Below are positions 7,298 to 15,400 of a stretch of 17,235 nt of DNA, piece by piece. The notes under the pieces are model-generated. The model made no database searches. It was not told where the DNA came from and worked only from the letters and a program-made list of their open reading frames with translations. The DNA is from an uncultured Erysipelotrichaceae bacterium (GTDB taxonomy: Bacteria > Bacillota_I > Bacilli_A > RF39 > UBA660). Every line of letters begins with the position of its first letter. The first letter of the stretch is position 1. The stretch is from positions 1 through 17,235 of the forward strand of contig CACZQV010000036.1 in NCBI GenBank assembly GCA_902783435.1, written 5' to 3'. The position numbers and the translations under genes were made by a program.

Positions 7298-7311
7298 TAT
7301 AATAGGTGAGG
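7298..7311 (+). promoter_or_regulatory. TATAAT box directly abutting a Shine-Dalgarno sequence
   Basis: TATAAT (7298-7303) is followed without a gap by AGGTGAGG (7304-7311) and ATG at 7315. A start point 7 nt after the -10 would fall at about 7310, inside the Shine-Dalgarno, leaving a leader of only about 5 nt. No good -35 is seen; T-runs occupy 7275-7289. Either this is a nearly leaderless promoter or the true start lies upstream. Confidence 0.45.
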
Positions 7312-7314
7312 CAT

Positions 7315-7881
7315 ATGAATTATAAAAAATTATCAATTATGTTAATGACACTTAGTTTTGTTTTAATAATTTCTGGTGGTGTGTCTTCTTTTGTTATTGG
7401 ATTAAAACAAGATCATGAGGAAACTTATAATCGTATGTATAAAGTAGATGATGAATTTGAGGTATTTAGTACTAATACTAGTGTGTTTGAATCTAATAGA
7501 GATGAACTTTATAATGTTGTATTAAGTAATGTTTATTATGATACTATGTATGATGAAGATAAAGATGTTAAGAATAAGTTATCTAATTATGAAAACTTAG
7601 TTGATGAACTTACTAAGAATACTAATAATTTAGATAAATTATGTAGTAATATGTATTATTCTAGTAAAGATACTAATAATAAATGTGTTAATTATAAAAG
7701 TATTTATGAACAAGTTATTAATTATTTTGTTAGTGATATAAAAGTATATAATAGTAATGTTAATAAGTATAATAAATATCAAGAAGAAAATGGTTCTTCT
7801 TTAAGAATTAGTAAGTATAAAACTACTAAGAAATATATAGATTATAATAATGATAAAAAATATGATGGTAAAGAGGAATAA
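7315..7881 (+). CDS. Membrane-anchored helical protein, function unknown
   Basis: This 188-residue protein starts MNYKKLSIMLMTLSFVLIISGG and has one hydrophobic helix (about 6-32), followed by a charged, Asn/Tyr/Lys-rich exterior segment. Long stretches such as DKDVKNKLSNYENLVDEL and later IYEQVINYFVSDIKVYNSNV are predicted to be helical and could form a coiled coil. Two Cys (CSNMYY and CVNYK) lie about 15 residues apart. I do not recognise the family. The ATG at 7315 is used because AGGTGAGG precedes it by 3 nt; a GTG at 7306 in the same frame lies within that Shine-Dalgarno and is rejected. It ends 2 bp before the first NAGPA gene, whose AGAGGA ribosome binding site lies in this gene's last codons, so the two are almost certainly co-translated. 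A partner role for the glycosidase is possible but unproven. Confidence 0.8.
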   Translation: MNYKKLSIMLMTLSFVLIISGGVSSFVIGLKQDHEETYNRMYKVDDEFEVFSTNTSVFESNRDELYNVVLSNVYYDTMYDEDKDVKNKLSNYENLVDELTKNTNNLDKLCSNMYYSSKDTNNKCVNYKSIYEQVINYFVSDIKVYNSNVNKYNKYQEENGSSLRISKYKTTKKYIDYNNDKKYDGKEE

Positions 7882-7883
7882 TT

Positions 7884-8927
7884 ATGTTTAAAAGAAAGAG
7901 TAAAATTACATATAAAATGCCTTTAAAAAGAAAATTAGTTCGTTTTATTTGTTTATTTTATATTATGGGATTTATCTCTTTTTTATTTCTTTTTTATGGA
8001 CCTATAACTAGTTTTAAAGAGTTTTGGATTACTAGTGCGATGACTACTAAGGATCATAAGTATTTAGCTACTTGGTTATATAGTGATAAGTATATTCAAA
8101 AGGTATTAAGAAATAATAGTATTATTGAAGTAAATGAAGTTAGTGATCCTAATCAAATAGTTTTTAGAAAGTATACTACTACTATTTATAGGAATCAGTA
8201 TGAAAAAGAGATACTACAAAAGGATAATGAAAATGATTTATATAAAGTGATTAATGTTAGTGGTAAGGGCTATAATGGATATTTAGTAGCTATATATGAT
8301 CCTTCTAGAATACATATTGCGACTACTTCTAAATTAGGTGTTACTGGGGAATCAATTCTTACTGTTAGTGAAAGAGAAAATGCTGTTATTGCGATGAATG
8401 CTGGTGGATTTTGGGATCCAGATTGGAATGGTAATGGTGCTTTACCACATGGTACTGTTATTTCTAATGGTGTAGTTGTTAGTGATTTTTTAGATGCTAA
8501 TATGGGTGGTGGATTTATTGGATTTACTAAAGACAATAAATTTATATTAGGTAATATGAGTAAACAAGAAGCAATTAATATGGGGTATAGAGATGCGATA
8601 GAATTTGGACCGTATTTAATTGTTAATGGTAAACGAAGTTTTATAAAAGGAAATGGTGGATGGGGAGTTGCCCCAAGAAGTGCTATTGGTCAAAGAAAAG
8701 ATGGAATTGTATTATTTTTAGTTATTAATGGAAGACTTGCGACTAGTATAGGAGCAGATATGTCTGATTTATGTGATATTATGGAAAATTATGGTGCTTA
8801 TAATGCTGCTAATTTAGACGGAGGTAGTTCTTCTGAATTGGTTATTAAAGGAAAAATAATAAATACACCTGTAGCAGGTGGAGAAAATGGACTTAGAAAT
8901 ATGTCTACTTTCTGGGTAGTGAAATAG
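7884..8927 (+). CDS. Membrane-anchored phosphodiester glycosidase (NAGPA-domain) protein, paralogue 1
   Basis: This 347-residue protein belongs to the phosphodiester glycosidase / NAGPA family (PF09992), whose animal member removes GlcNAc from GlcNAc-1-phospho-mannose; bacterial members probably act on surface glycans or phosphoglycans. A basic N-terminus and one membrane helix (about 19-41) place the catalytic part outside the cell. Family motifs are MNAGGFWDPD (from M171), FGPYLIVNG (from F241), APRSAIGQR (from A263) and NLDGGSSSEL (N310-L319). The Asn, Asp and Arg in these motifs are the conserved active-site elements, and all are present. Between anchor and domain is a segment FKEFWITSAMTTKDHKYLA that recurs in the paralogue ending at 11478. 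It lies 2 bp after a helical anchored protein and is followed by a terminator. Family assignment is strong; the natural substrate is unknown. Confidence 0.9.
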   Translation: MFKRKSKITYKMPLKRKLVRFICLFYIMGFISFLFLFYGPITSFKEFWITSAMTTKDHKYLATWLYSDKYIQKVLRNNSIIEVNEVSDPNQIVFRKYTTTIYRNQYEKEILQKDNENDLYKVINVSGKGYNGYLVAIYDPSRIHIATTSKLGVTGESILTVSERENAVIAMNAGGFWDPDWNGNGALPHGTVISNGVVVSDFLDANMGGGFIGFTKDNKFILGNMSKQEAINMGYRDAIEFGPYLIVNGKRSFIKGNGGWGVAPRSAIGQRKDGIVLFLVINGRLATSIGADMSDLCDIMENYGAYNAANLDGGSSSELVIKGKIINTPVAGGENGLRNMSTFWVVK

Positions 8928-8943
8928 TTAAAAATAATTATAT

Positions 8944-8974
8944 AAAAGTACATACTTAGGTTGTACTTTTTTTT
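8944..8974 (+). terminator. Intrinsic terminator that contains the -35 box of the next promoter
   Basis: The stem is AAAAGTACA (8944-8952) with TGTACTTTT (8962-8970), a perfect 9 bp with a 9-nt loop, followed by T residues to 8974. The descending arm includes TTGTAC (8961-8966), which is also the -35 hexamer of the next promoter. Confidence 0.85.
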
Positions 8975-9000
8975 ATTTCTTGTTATAATTTAGTAGGTGA
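8961..9000 (+). promoter_or_regulatory. Sigma-A promoter and ribosome binding site for the 9011 operon
   Basis: TTGTAC (8961-8966), a 17-bp spacer, then TATAAT (8984-8989) with an extended TGT before it (8981-8983). This is the best-formed promoter in the window. The Shine-Dalgarno AGGTGA (8995-9000) lies 10 nt before the ATG at 9011, so the predicted start point at about 8996 overlaps the Shine-Dalgarno and the leader is about 15 nt. Confidence 0.8.
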
Positions 9001-9010
9001 AGTGTGAACT

Positions 9011-10378
9011 ATGGCAAGAAATATAAAAAAGAAGAAAAAAGAAAAACATGTATTAAGTAAAGGTGAATTTGCTTTTAATTTTTTAAGCCTTGTTGCAATA
9101 ATAGGAGTAGGTATATATTTTGGATATAGAAGTTTATACTATTATAGTAAACAAAATATGAAAATAAAAGCTGAAGCTCAAACACTTAATGGATTAATTA
9201 TACAAAATAATAAAGTAGTACAAAAAGATGAAGTTGGACTTCATCAAGATACAGATGGTTATTATTTTAAAGGTAAAGTTGAAAATAATTATGTTAGTTT
9301 TTATAATCAAATATATAGAGTTATACGTATAAATGATGATAATTCTGTAAAGATGATTACTGAAGATATAGATGGTTCATTTATGTGGGGAGAAGATTCT
9401 CATTATAAAGGATCTAATGTATGGAAATTTTTAAATAAAGATAAAGATAATAATTTAGGAATGTATTTAGATACTATTCCTAATTATAAGAATTATTTAA
9501 AAGAAACAAAATATAGTGAGGATAAACTTATTGGAGGAAAAGTAGAATCATCTGATAAAATTCTTAAAGATTATGGTTCTTTATTGGCTCTTAAAGATTA
9601 TACAGAAGCTAATGGTAAAGAGAGTTATTTAAATAATGGTAAATTATTTTATTTAGTTGGGTTTAATGAAGATAAAGAAAATTTATATATAGAAGAAGAT
9701 GGAAGTGTTCAATCTTGTGATAGTTTAGAGGGATTTGGTATTAGACCAGTAATTACTTTAAAGAAGAATACTGCGGTAACAGGTGGTAATGGTAGTAAAG
9801 AAGATCCTTATGTTATATATACTGGTAATGATAAATCATATATTAATTCTTATGTTAGATTAGGTAATGATACATGGAAAGTATATCAAGATGGAGATAC
9901 TTTAAGATTAAATTTAAATGGATATATAAAAATAGGTGAAAATGAATTAGTTCGTAATTATAGTCTTACTAATAGTGTATTTGATTTAGGTGATAGAAAT
10001 AATATAGCTTATTATTTAAATACTGATTATTTAAATAGTTTAAGTTATAATGGTGTATTATTAGATTGTAATTATAATATAGGTGAAATAAGTGATGATA
10101 GTGGATATAGTATTAATAATATTTATTCTAGAACAGTTACTTCTAAAGTAGGTCTTTTAAATATTTTTGATTTTATATCTAATAGTGAATTAGAAAATTA
10201 TTTCTTTATTAATACTACTTCTGAAATTGGTAGTATGGAATATGATAGATTTAAAACAGGTTTATTAGAGGAATCTGATGTTAGAGATGTAAAACATGTA
10301 GTACCAACTATATGTATAGATAAGAAAAATATAAAGAATGGAAAAGGAACGGCTGACGATCCTTATACAGTGGAGTGA
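9011..10378 (+). CDS. Membrane-anchored protein with two DUF6273-like modules
   Basis: This 455-residue protein has a strongly basic start (MARNIKKKKKEKH) and one membrane helix (about 22-43), with the rest probably outside the cell. Two similar modules follow. The first runs from about residue 75 (YYFKGKVENNYVSFYNQIYR, then VIRINDDNSVKMI) to IRPVITLKKNTAVTGGNGSK and EDPYVI (about 244-268). The second runs from about 278 (YVRLGNDTWKVYQDGDTLRL) to HVVPTICIDKKNIKNGKGTA and DDPYTVE at the extreme C-terminus. The shared closing pattern, P-V/T-I-x-L/I then N/K-G-x-G and DPY, is typical of DUF6273-like domains in anaerobic Firmicutes, whose biochemical role is unsettled. It ends with TGA, the only TGA stop here, and lies 5 bp before the second NAGPA gene. 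The domain naming is from memory of the pattern and is moderately secure. Confidence 0.8.
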   Translation: MARNIKKKKKEKHVLSKGEFAFNFLSLVAIIGVGIYFGYRSLYYYSKQNMKIKAEAQTLNGLIIQNNKVVQKDEVGLHQDTDGYYFKGKVENNYVSFYNQIYRVIRINDDNSVKMITEDIDGSFMWGEDSHYKGSNVWKFLNKDKDNNLGMYLDTIPNYKNYLKETKYSEDKLIGGKVESSDKILKDYGSLLALKDYTEANGKESYLNNGKLFYLVGFNEDKENLYIEEDGSVQSCDSLEGFGIRPVITLKKNTAVTGGNGSKEDPYVIYTGNDKSYINSYVRLGNDTWKVYQDGDTLRLNLNGYIKIGENELVRNYSLTNSVFDLGDRNNIAYYLNTDYLNSLSYNGVLLDCNYNIGEISDDSGYSINNIYSRTVTSKVGLLNIFDFISNSELENYFFINTTSEIGSMEYDRFKTGLLEESDVRDVKHVVPTICIDKKNIKNGKGTADDPYTVE

Positions 10379-10383
10379 TATTA

Positions 10384-11478
10384 ATGACAAAAATTGTTAA
10401 GAAAAAACTAAGATTAAAGGGTATTAAGTTTAAGAAGGTAAGTAAGTTTACTGTTCTTGTCTTTTTACTTGATTTAATGGTTATTGGTGGGCTAGTTGTA
10501 ATTAATAATGAGGAATTTAAAAATTTTTGGATTCCTACTGCTATGACTACTATGTCTCATAAATATTTAGCATATACTTTATATGATGAAGAAACTGTTA
10601 ATAAAGTTATGAGTGAAAATTATATAGAGCAAGCTACTGAAGATGTTAACTTAGATGAAATAGTTATTGGTAAAGCTGGAGGAAAAACTCATTATACTAA
10701 TAAGTATGAAAAGGAATTATTTACTAAGGATGAAGGTAATGATGTTTATAAAACTATTAGAATTATTGAACCTAAGTATAAGGGTTGGTTAATTGGAGTT
10801 TATGATCCTAGTGATATAGAACTTGCGGTATCTTCTAAGTTGGGTAAAGCTGGTCAAAATGTTAGTACTTTAACTAAAAATAATGGTGGATTAGTTGGAA
10901 TAAATGGTGGAGGATTCGAAGACCTAGATGGTTGGGGTAATGGTTCTATTCCATATGGGGCTATTATTAAAGATGGTAAACTTATTTGGACACATGCTGG
11001 TGGATCTGGAGGTTTAATTGGATTTACTAATGATCATAAAATGTATCTTACTGCTAAAAGTCCAGACGAAGCTATTAAAGATGGTATGAAAGATGCTGTT
11101 GATTTTGGGCCTTTCTTAATTGTTAATGGTAAAACAAGTAAAATTCATGGTGATGGTGGTTGGGGTACTGCTCCAAGAAGTGTTATTGCACAAAGAAAAG
11201 ATGGTGTAGTATTACTATTAATAATAGAAGGTAGATTACCTGGATATTCTACTGGAGCTACTATGAATGATGTAATAGATGTTTTATTAAGATATAAAGC
11301 TTACAATGCAGCTAACTTAGATGGTGGGGCATCATCTACAATGAGTATTGAAGGAAAACTTTGGAATAGACCTAGTGCTGGTGGAGAATATGGTGGTAGA
11401 ACTGTATCTAATGCTTGGATAGTTACTAATAAACAAAATAAACCTGCACAAGCTCCTGTTAAAAGTAATTATAAATAG
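10384..11478 (+). CDS. Membrane-anchored phosphodiester glycosidase (NAGPA-domain) protein, paralogue 2
   Basis: This 364-residue protein is a clear paralogue of the protein encoded at 7884-8927. It has the same order: basic N-terminus, one membrane helix (about 22-42), linker FKNFWIPTAMTTMSHKYLA, then a NAGPA domain (PF09992). Motifs are GINGGGFEDLDGWGNG (N174), FGPFLIVNG, APRSVIAQR (from A263) and NLDGGASSTM (from N311), so the key residues fall at nearly the same positions. It differs by a longer Lys/Pro-containing tail (NKQNKPAQAPVKSNYK). The ATG at 10384 is chosen because GGAG (10372-10375) lies 8 nt upstream; an in-frame GTG at 10375 is inside that site. It is co-transcribed with the DUF6273-like gene and ends in a terminator that includes its stop codon. 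Likely role: extracellular cleavage of a glycan phosphodiester; substrate unknown. Confidence 0.9.
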   Translation: MTKIVKKKLRLKGIKFKKVSKFTVLVFLLDLMVIGGLVVINNEEFKNFWIPTAMTTMSHKYLAYTLYDEETVNKVMSENYIEQATEDVNLDEIVIGKAGGKTHYTNKYEKELFTKDEGNDVYKTIRIIEPKYKGWLIGVYDPSDIELAVSSKLGKAGQNVSTLTKNNGGLVGINGGGFEDLDGWGNGSIPYGAIIKDGKLIWTHAGGSGGLIGFTNDHKMYLTAKSPDEAIKDGMKDAVDFGPFLIVNGKTSKIHGDGGWGTAPRSVIAQRKDGVVLLLIIEGRLPGYSTGATMNDVIDVLLRYKAYNAANLDGGASSTMSIEGKLWNRPSAGGEYGGRTVSNAWIVTNKQNKPAQAPVKSNYK

Positions 11479-11500
11479 AAGTAGAAATACTTCTATTTTT
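11476..11500 (+). terminator. Intrinsic terminator built on the stop codon
   Basis: A perfect 8-bp stem, TAGAAGTA (11476-11483) with TACTTCTA (11488-11495), has a GAAA tetraloop and is followed by TTTTT. The TAG stop codon (11476-11478) is the base of the stem. Confidence 0.88.
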
Positions 11501-11504
11501 GTAT

Positions 11505-11528
11505 TATAATAGTATCTAATTTGAGGGG
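11505..11528 (+). promoter_or_regulatory. Promoter -10 and ribosome binding site for the metallophosphoesterase gene
   Basis: TATAAT (11505-11510) begins 5 nt after the terminator T-run. No recognisable -35 is present; the expected position lies in the terminator hairpin. The Shine-Dalgarno GAGGGG (11523-11528) is 5 nt before the ATG at 11534. The predicted leader is about 17 nt. Confidence 0.55.
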
Positions 11529-11533
11529 ATTAT

Positions 11534-12439
11534 ATGAGAAAGTTTATTGTTAGTGATTTACATGGTAATGGTGATATATATGATTCTATTATGGCTTATT
11601 TAGAAAATATAAGTATGTCTGAAGAAGTGGAATTATATATTAATGGAGATCTAATTGATAGGGGATTAGATTCTTATAGGATGCTTGAAGATGTTGTTAA
11701 TAGAATTAATAATAATGATTCTATTAAAATACATTATTTGGGTGGTAATCATGAATTAATGATGTATAATGCTCTTAAAAAGAAGAAACCTGGTAGACCA
11801 TTAACTTTTCTTAATGAATGGATATATAATGGTGGTGGAATAATTGAATCTAAATTAGATTCTTTAGATAATGAAGAAGATAAGATAAATGAGTATATTG
11901 AATTTTTGGGAAATTTAGAAATATATAATTTATTTGATGAAAGTATTAAAAATAATCCTGTATTACTTGTACATGCACAAGCTCCTAAGAGAGTATTAAA
12001 AAAATGTAATATGAAAATAGCAGATAATAATCTGTATGTTTATAAGGCTGTTTGGACTAGAGATAGGGATGAATATCATATACCTCATAAATTAGGTAAA
12101 AAAGGATATTTAACTATAATAGGACATACTTCTGTATTAGAAGATAATGGTTTTATTTATAATAAGAAAGAAAATTATATAAATATAGATGGTGGATGTA
12201 ATCCATATGCACGTGGATATTTTCATATAGATCATGTGCCAGTAGTAGAAGTGTTTCCTGATCATTTAGAATTATTAATATGGAATCATAATAATGATAT
12301 TTTTAATGGATATTTCTTTGATGGGGAATTATATAGAATGGATTTAGTTGATTTATTGACTAGGAAGATATATATAAATCATGAATTAGATGATAATGGT
12401 GAAAAAACAAGGGAGTTAATTAAAAAGATTAAGGGTTAA
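11534..12439 (+). CDS. Calcineurin-like (PPP-type) metallophosphoesterase
   Basis: This 301-residue protein is a two-metal phosphoesterase of the PPP branch, which includes bacterial Ser/Thr protein phosphatases and the diadenosine tetraphosphatases ApaH and PrpE. All core motifs are present in order: SDLHGN (D8, H10), NGDLIDRG (D39, D42, R43), GGNHELM (N72, H73, E74), LLVHAQAP (H147), and IGHTS (H198) followed by INIDGGC (D220). The GDxxDRG and GNHE forms set it apart from other calcineurin-like groups. No signal peptide or membrane helix is seen, so it is probably cytoplasmic. At about 300 residues it is slightly longer than typical ApaH-like enzymes, with a C-terminal extension. It is monocistronic between terminators. 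Whether it acts on phosphoproteins, on Ap4A-type nucleotides or on other phosphoesters cannot be told from sequence. Confidence 0.88.
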   Translation: MRKFIVSDLHGNGDIYDSIMAYLENISMSEEVELYINGDLIDRGLDSYRMLEDVVNRINNNDSIKIHYLGGNHELMMYNALKKKKPGRPLTFLNEWIYNGGGIIESKLDSLDNEEDKINEYIEFLGNLEIYNLFDESIKNNPVLLVHAQAPKRVLKKCNMKIADNNLYVYKAVWTRDRDEYHIPHKLGKKGYLTIIGHTSVLEDNGFIYNKKENYINIDGGCNPYARGYFHIDHVPVVEVFPDHLELLIWNHNNDIFNGYFFDGELYRMDLVDLLTRKIYINHELDDNGEKTRELIKKIKG

Positions 12440-12460
12440 CTCTTTTGTTTTTTTTTCTTT
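12423..12460 (+). terminator. Intrinsic terminator starting inside the metallophosphoesterase gene
   Basis: AAAAGATTAA (12423-12432) pairs with TTAA-C-TCTTTT (12436-12446), giving 10 bp with one bulged C and a GGG loop, followed by G and then an uninterrupted T-run (12448-12456). The stem starts 14 nt before the stop codon (12437-12439), so the last codons and the stop are in the hairpin. Confidence 0.75.
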
Positions 12461-12465
12461 TGTTA

Positions 12466-12489
12466 TATAATTTATATATAGTTGGAGGA
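12466..12489 (+). promoter_or_regulatory. Promoter -10 and ribosome binding site for the PFOR gene
   Basis: TATAAT (12466-12471) lies just after the terminator T-run; a weak TTGTTT (12445-12450) sits 15 bp upstream. GGAGGA (12484-12489) lies 8 nt before the ATG at 12498 and decides that start over the second ATG at 12501. The predicted leader is about 20 nt. Confidence 0.55.
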
Positions 12490-12497
12490 TTGATATA

Positions 12498-15400
12498 ATG
12501 ATGAAAATAATGGATGGTAATGAAGCTGCTGCTTATGTATCTTATAATTTTACTGAAGTAGCTGGAATATATCCAATTACACCTGCATCTCCTATGGCAG
12601 AATTAACTGATAAATGGAGTAGTGAAGGAAAACTTAATTATTTTGATACACCGGTAAAAGTAGTTGAAATGGAGTCTGAAGCAGGAGCTGCTGGTATGGT
12701 TCATGGTTCACTTCAAGCTGGTGCTTTAACTACTACTTATACTGCTTCACAAGGGCTTTTATTAATGATTCCTAATATGTATAAAATTGCAGGAGAATTA
12801 TTACCTTGTGTAATTAATGTAGCGGCAAGAAGTTTAGCTACACATGCACTTTCTATATTTGGGGATCATCAAGATATTTATGCTACTAGAAGTACAGGTT
12901 TTGCAATGTTAGCATCAAGTTCAGTTCAACAAGTTATGGATTTAACAGGTGTTGCTCATCTTTCTGCAATTAAAGGTAGTGTTCCTTTTGTTAATTTCTT
13001 TGATGGTTTTAGAACAAGTCATGAACTTCAAAAAGTAGAATTAATAGATACTGATAAGTTGAAAAAATTAATAGATGAAAAAGCTTTAGATGAGTTTAGA
13101 AGTAGAGCGATGAATCCTAATAAACCAAGTATTCGTGGTACTGCACAAAACGAAGATATTTATTTCCAAGCTACTGAAGTTAGAAATACTTATTATGATA
13201 AAGTACCTGATATAGTTGCTGACTATATGAATGATATTAATAAAATTACAGGAAAAGATTATAAACCATTTAATTATTATGGAAGTCCTACTGCAAATAA
13301 AGTAATAGTAGCGATGGGATCTGTTTGTGAAACTATTCGTGAAGTTATAGATTATTTAGTAAAAGAAAAAAATCAAAATGTAGGTTTAATGGAAGTACAT
13401 TTATATAGACCATTTTCTGCAAAATATTTTTTAAATGAATTACCTAAGAGTGTTAAGAAAATTGCAGTACTTGATAGAACAAAAGAACCAGGTAGTGCAG
13501 GTGAACCATTATATTTAGATGTAGTTCAAACTATTAAGAATGCAGATGCAAGAGTTAATGTTGTTGGTGGTAGATATGGATTATCTTCAAAAAATACAAC
13601 TCCTGCTATGATTAAAGGAATATTTGATTTCTTAGATACAAGAGATGTTCATACTAATTTTACTGTAGGTATAGAAGATGATATTACTAATTTAAGTATT
13701 CCATATGATGATAAATTTATGTTACCTAGTGAGAATGCTGAATTCTTAATATATGGATATGGTAGTGATGGTATGGTATCTGCTTCAAAAGATTTAATGA
13801 AGATTACAGGTACTTATACAAATGCTTATGTACAAGGTTATTTCCAATATGATTCTAAAAAGAGTGGTGGAGTAACAATAGCTAATTTACGTTTTGGTAA
13901 GAAACCAATTACTAGTACGTATTATGTAGAAAAAGCTAGTTTAGTTGTTTGTACTAAAGATAGTTATTTAAAAAGAATTAAGATGTTAGAAAAAATATCT
14001 GATAAGGGAGTATTTATTTTAAATACTAATAAAAATGCTGATGAAGTATTAGCTTCTATGACTAATCATGATAAAAAGATACTTCAAAGTAAACATATTA
14101 AGATGTTTATAGTAGATGCAAATAAGATTGCTAATGAAGCAGGATTACCTGGTAAGATTAGTACTATTATGGAAACTATTATATTTAAATTAGGTAAAAT
14201 AGTAGATTTTAATTTTGCAGTTGGTAAAATTAAAGAAAACTTAGAAACTAAGTTTGGTAATAAAGGTGGAAATATTGTAGAAAAGAATGTTAAAGCAATT
14301 GATTCTTCATTAGAATGTTTAATACCTGTAAAAGTACCTTATGTTGATTTTGATAATGAAATTACTCCAAAGAAGAGTTTATTTGAAGTTATTGATTCTA
14401 TGGAAGGTGATAGCTTACCAGTTAGTAGTTTTGTTAAGATGCCTAATGGTGAATTTGAAGCTGGTACATCAAAACTTGATAAGAGAGATAGTAGTGAGAT
14501 GGCTCCATGCTATAACAGTGAGAATTGTATTAACTGTAACTTATGTAGTTTAGTATGTCCACATGGTGTAATTAGACCTTTCTTATTAGATGAAAAAGAA
14601 GAATTAGACGCACCAGAATCAGTTTCTAGACATTTAGTGGATGCTAAGATAAAAGACCAAGATTTAAAATTTACTGTAGGTGTTAGTTTACCTGATTGTA
14701 CTGGTTGTGGATTATGTACTGAAGTTTGTCCAGGTAAAGCTGGTGCTAAAGCTTTAGTTATGAAAATGAAAAATGAATTATTAGAAGACAAACGTGATGA
14801 AGAATATAAATACTTATTTAATGAAGTAAAAGAGAAAAAGAATGTTATGCCTACTAATACAATTAAAGGTAGTCAGTTTGTTAAACCTAAATTTGAATTT
14901 CCTGGTGCTTGTGCAGGTTGTGGAGAAACTCCTTATTTAAAACTTTTAACACAATTATTTGGGGATAGAATGATAATTGCTAATGCAACTGGATGTTCTT
15001 CTATATATGGAGCTAGTACTCCATCTATGCCATATTCTGTTCCATGGGCTAATTCATTATTTGAAGATAATGCTGAATTTGGATTTGGTATGAAAAATGC
15101 AGACAATGTTTTAAAAAATCAAATAATAACATTAATTAAGAATAACTTAGATAAAGTTAAAAAGAGTGAAAAAGAAGTTTATAAAGCATATACAGAAGAA
15201 ATAAATGAAGAAAATGCTAATAAATTATTAGAAATTATAGATGATACTAAGATTGATAGATTAAAGAAATTAAAAGATTTTATTCTACCTAAGAGTGTAT
15301 GGATGATAGGTGGAGATGGTTGGGCATATGATATTGGTTATAATGGAATAGATCATGTATTAGCTAATAAAGAAAATGTTAATATATTAGTGCTTGATAC

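Noticed and set aside
7136..7336. Minus-strand open frame across the 7226-7314 gap
   Set aside because: It overlaps the end of a + strand gene, its terminator and the next start; the Phe/Ile/Lys-rich product is what AT-rich intergenic sequence gives.
8270..8536. Minus-strand open frame inside the first NAGPA gene
   Set aside because: The + strand frame carries all family motifs here; the antisense product has no recognisable features.
10376..10378. TGA read as Trp (Mycoplasma-type code)
   Set aside because: TGA ends the DUF6273-like gene exactly where the next gene's ribosome binding site and start follow, and Trp positions in conserved motifs are TGG.
14341..14791. Extra open frames on both strands inside the PFOR gene
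   Set aside because: They overlap the region encoding the ferredoxin-type cluster motifs of PFOR and show no independent start signals.
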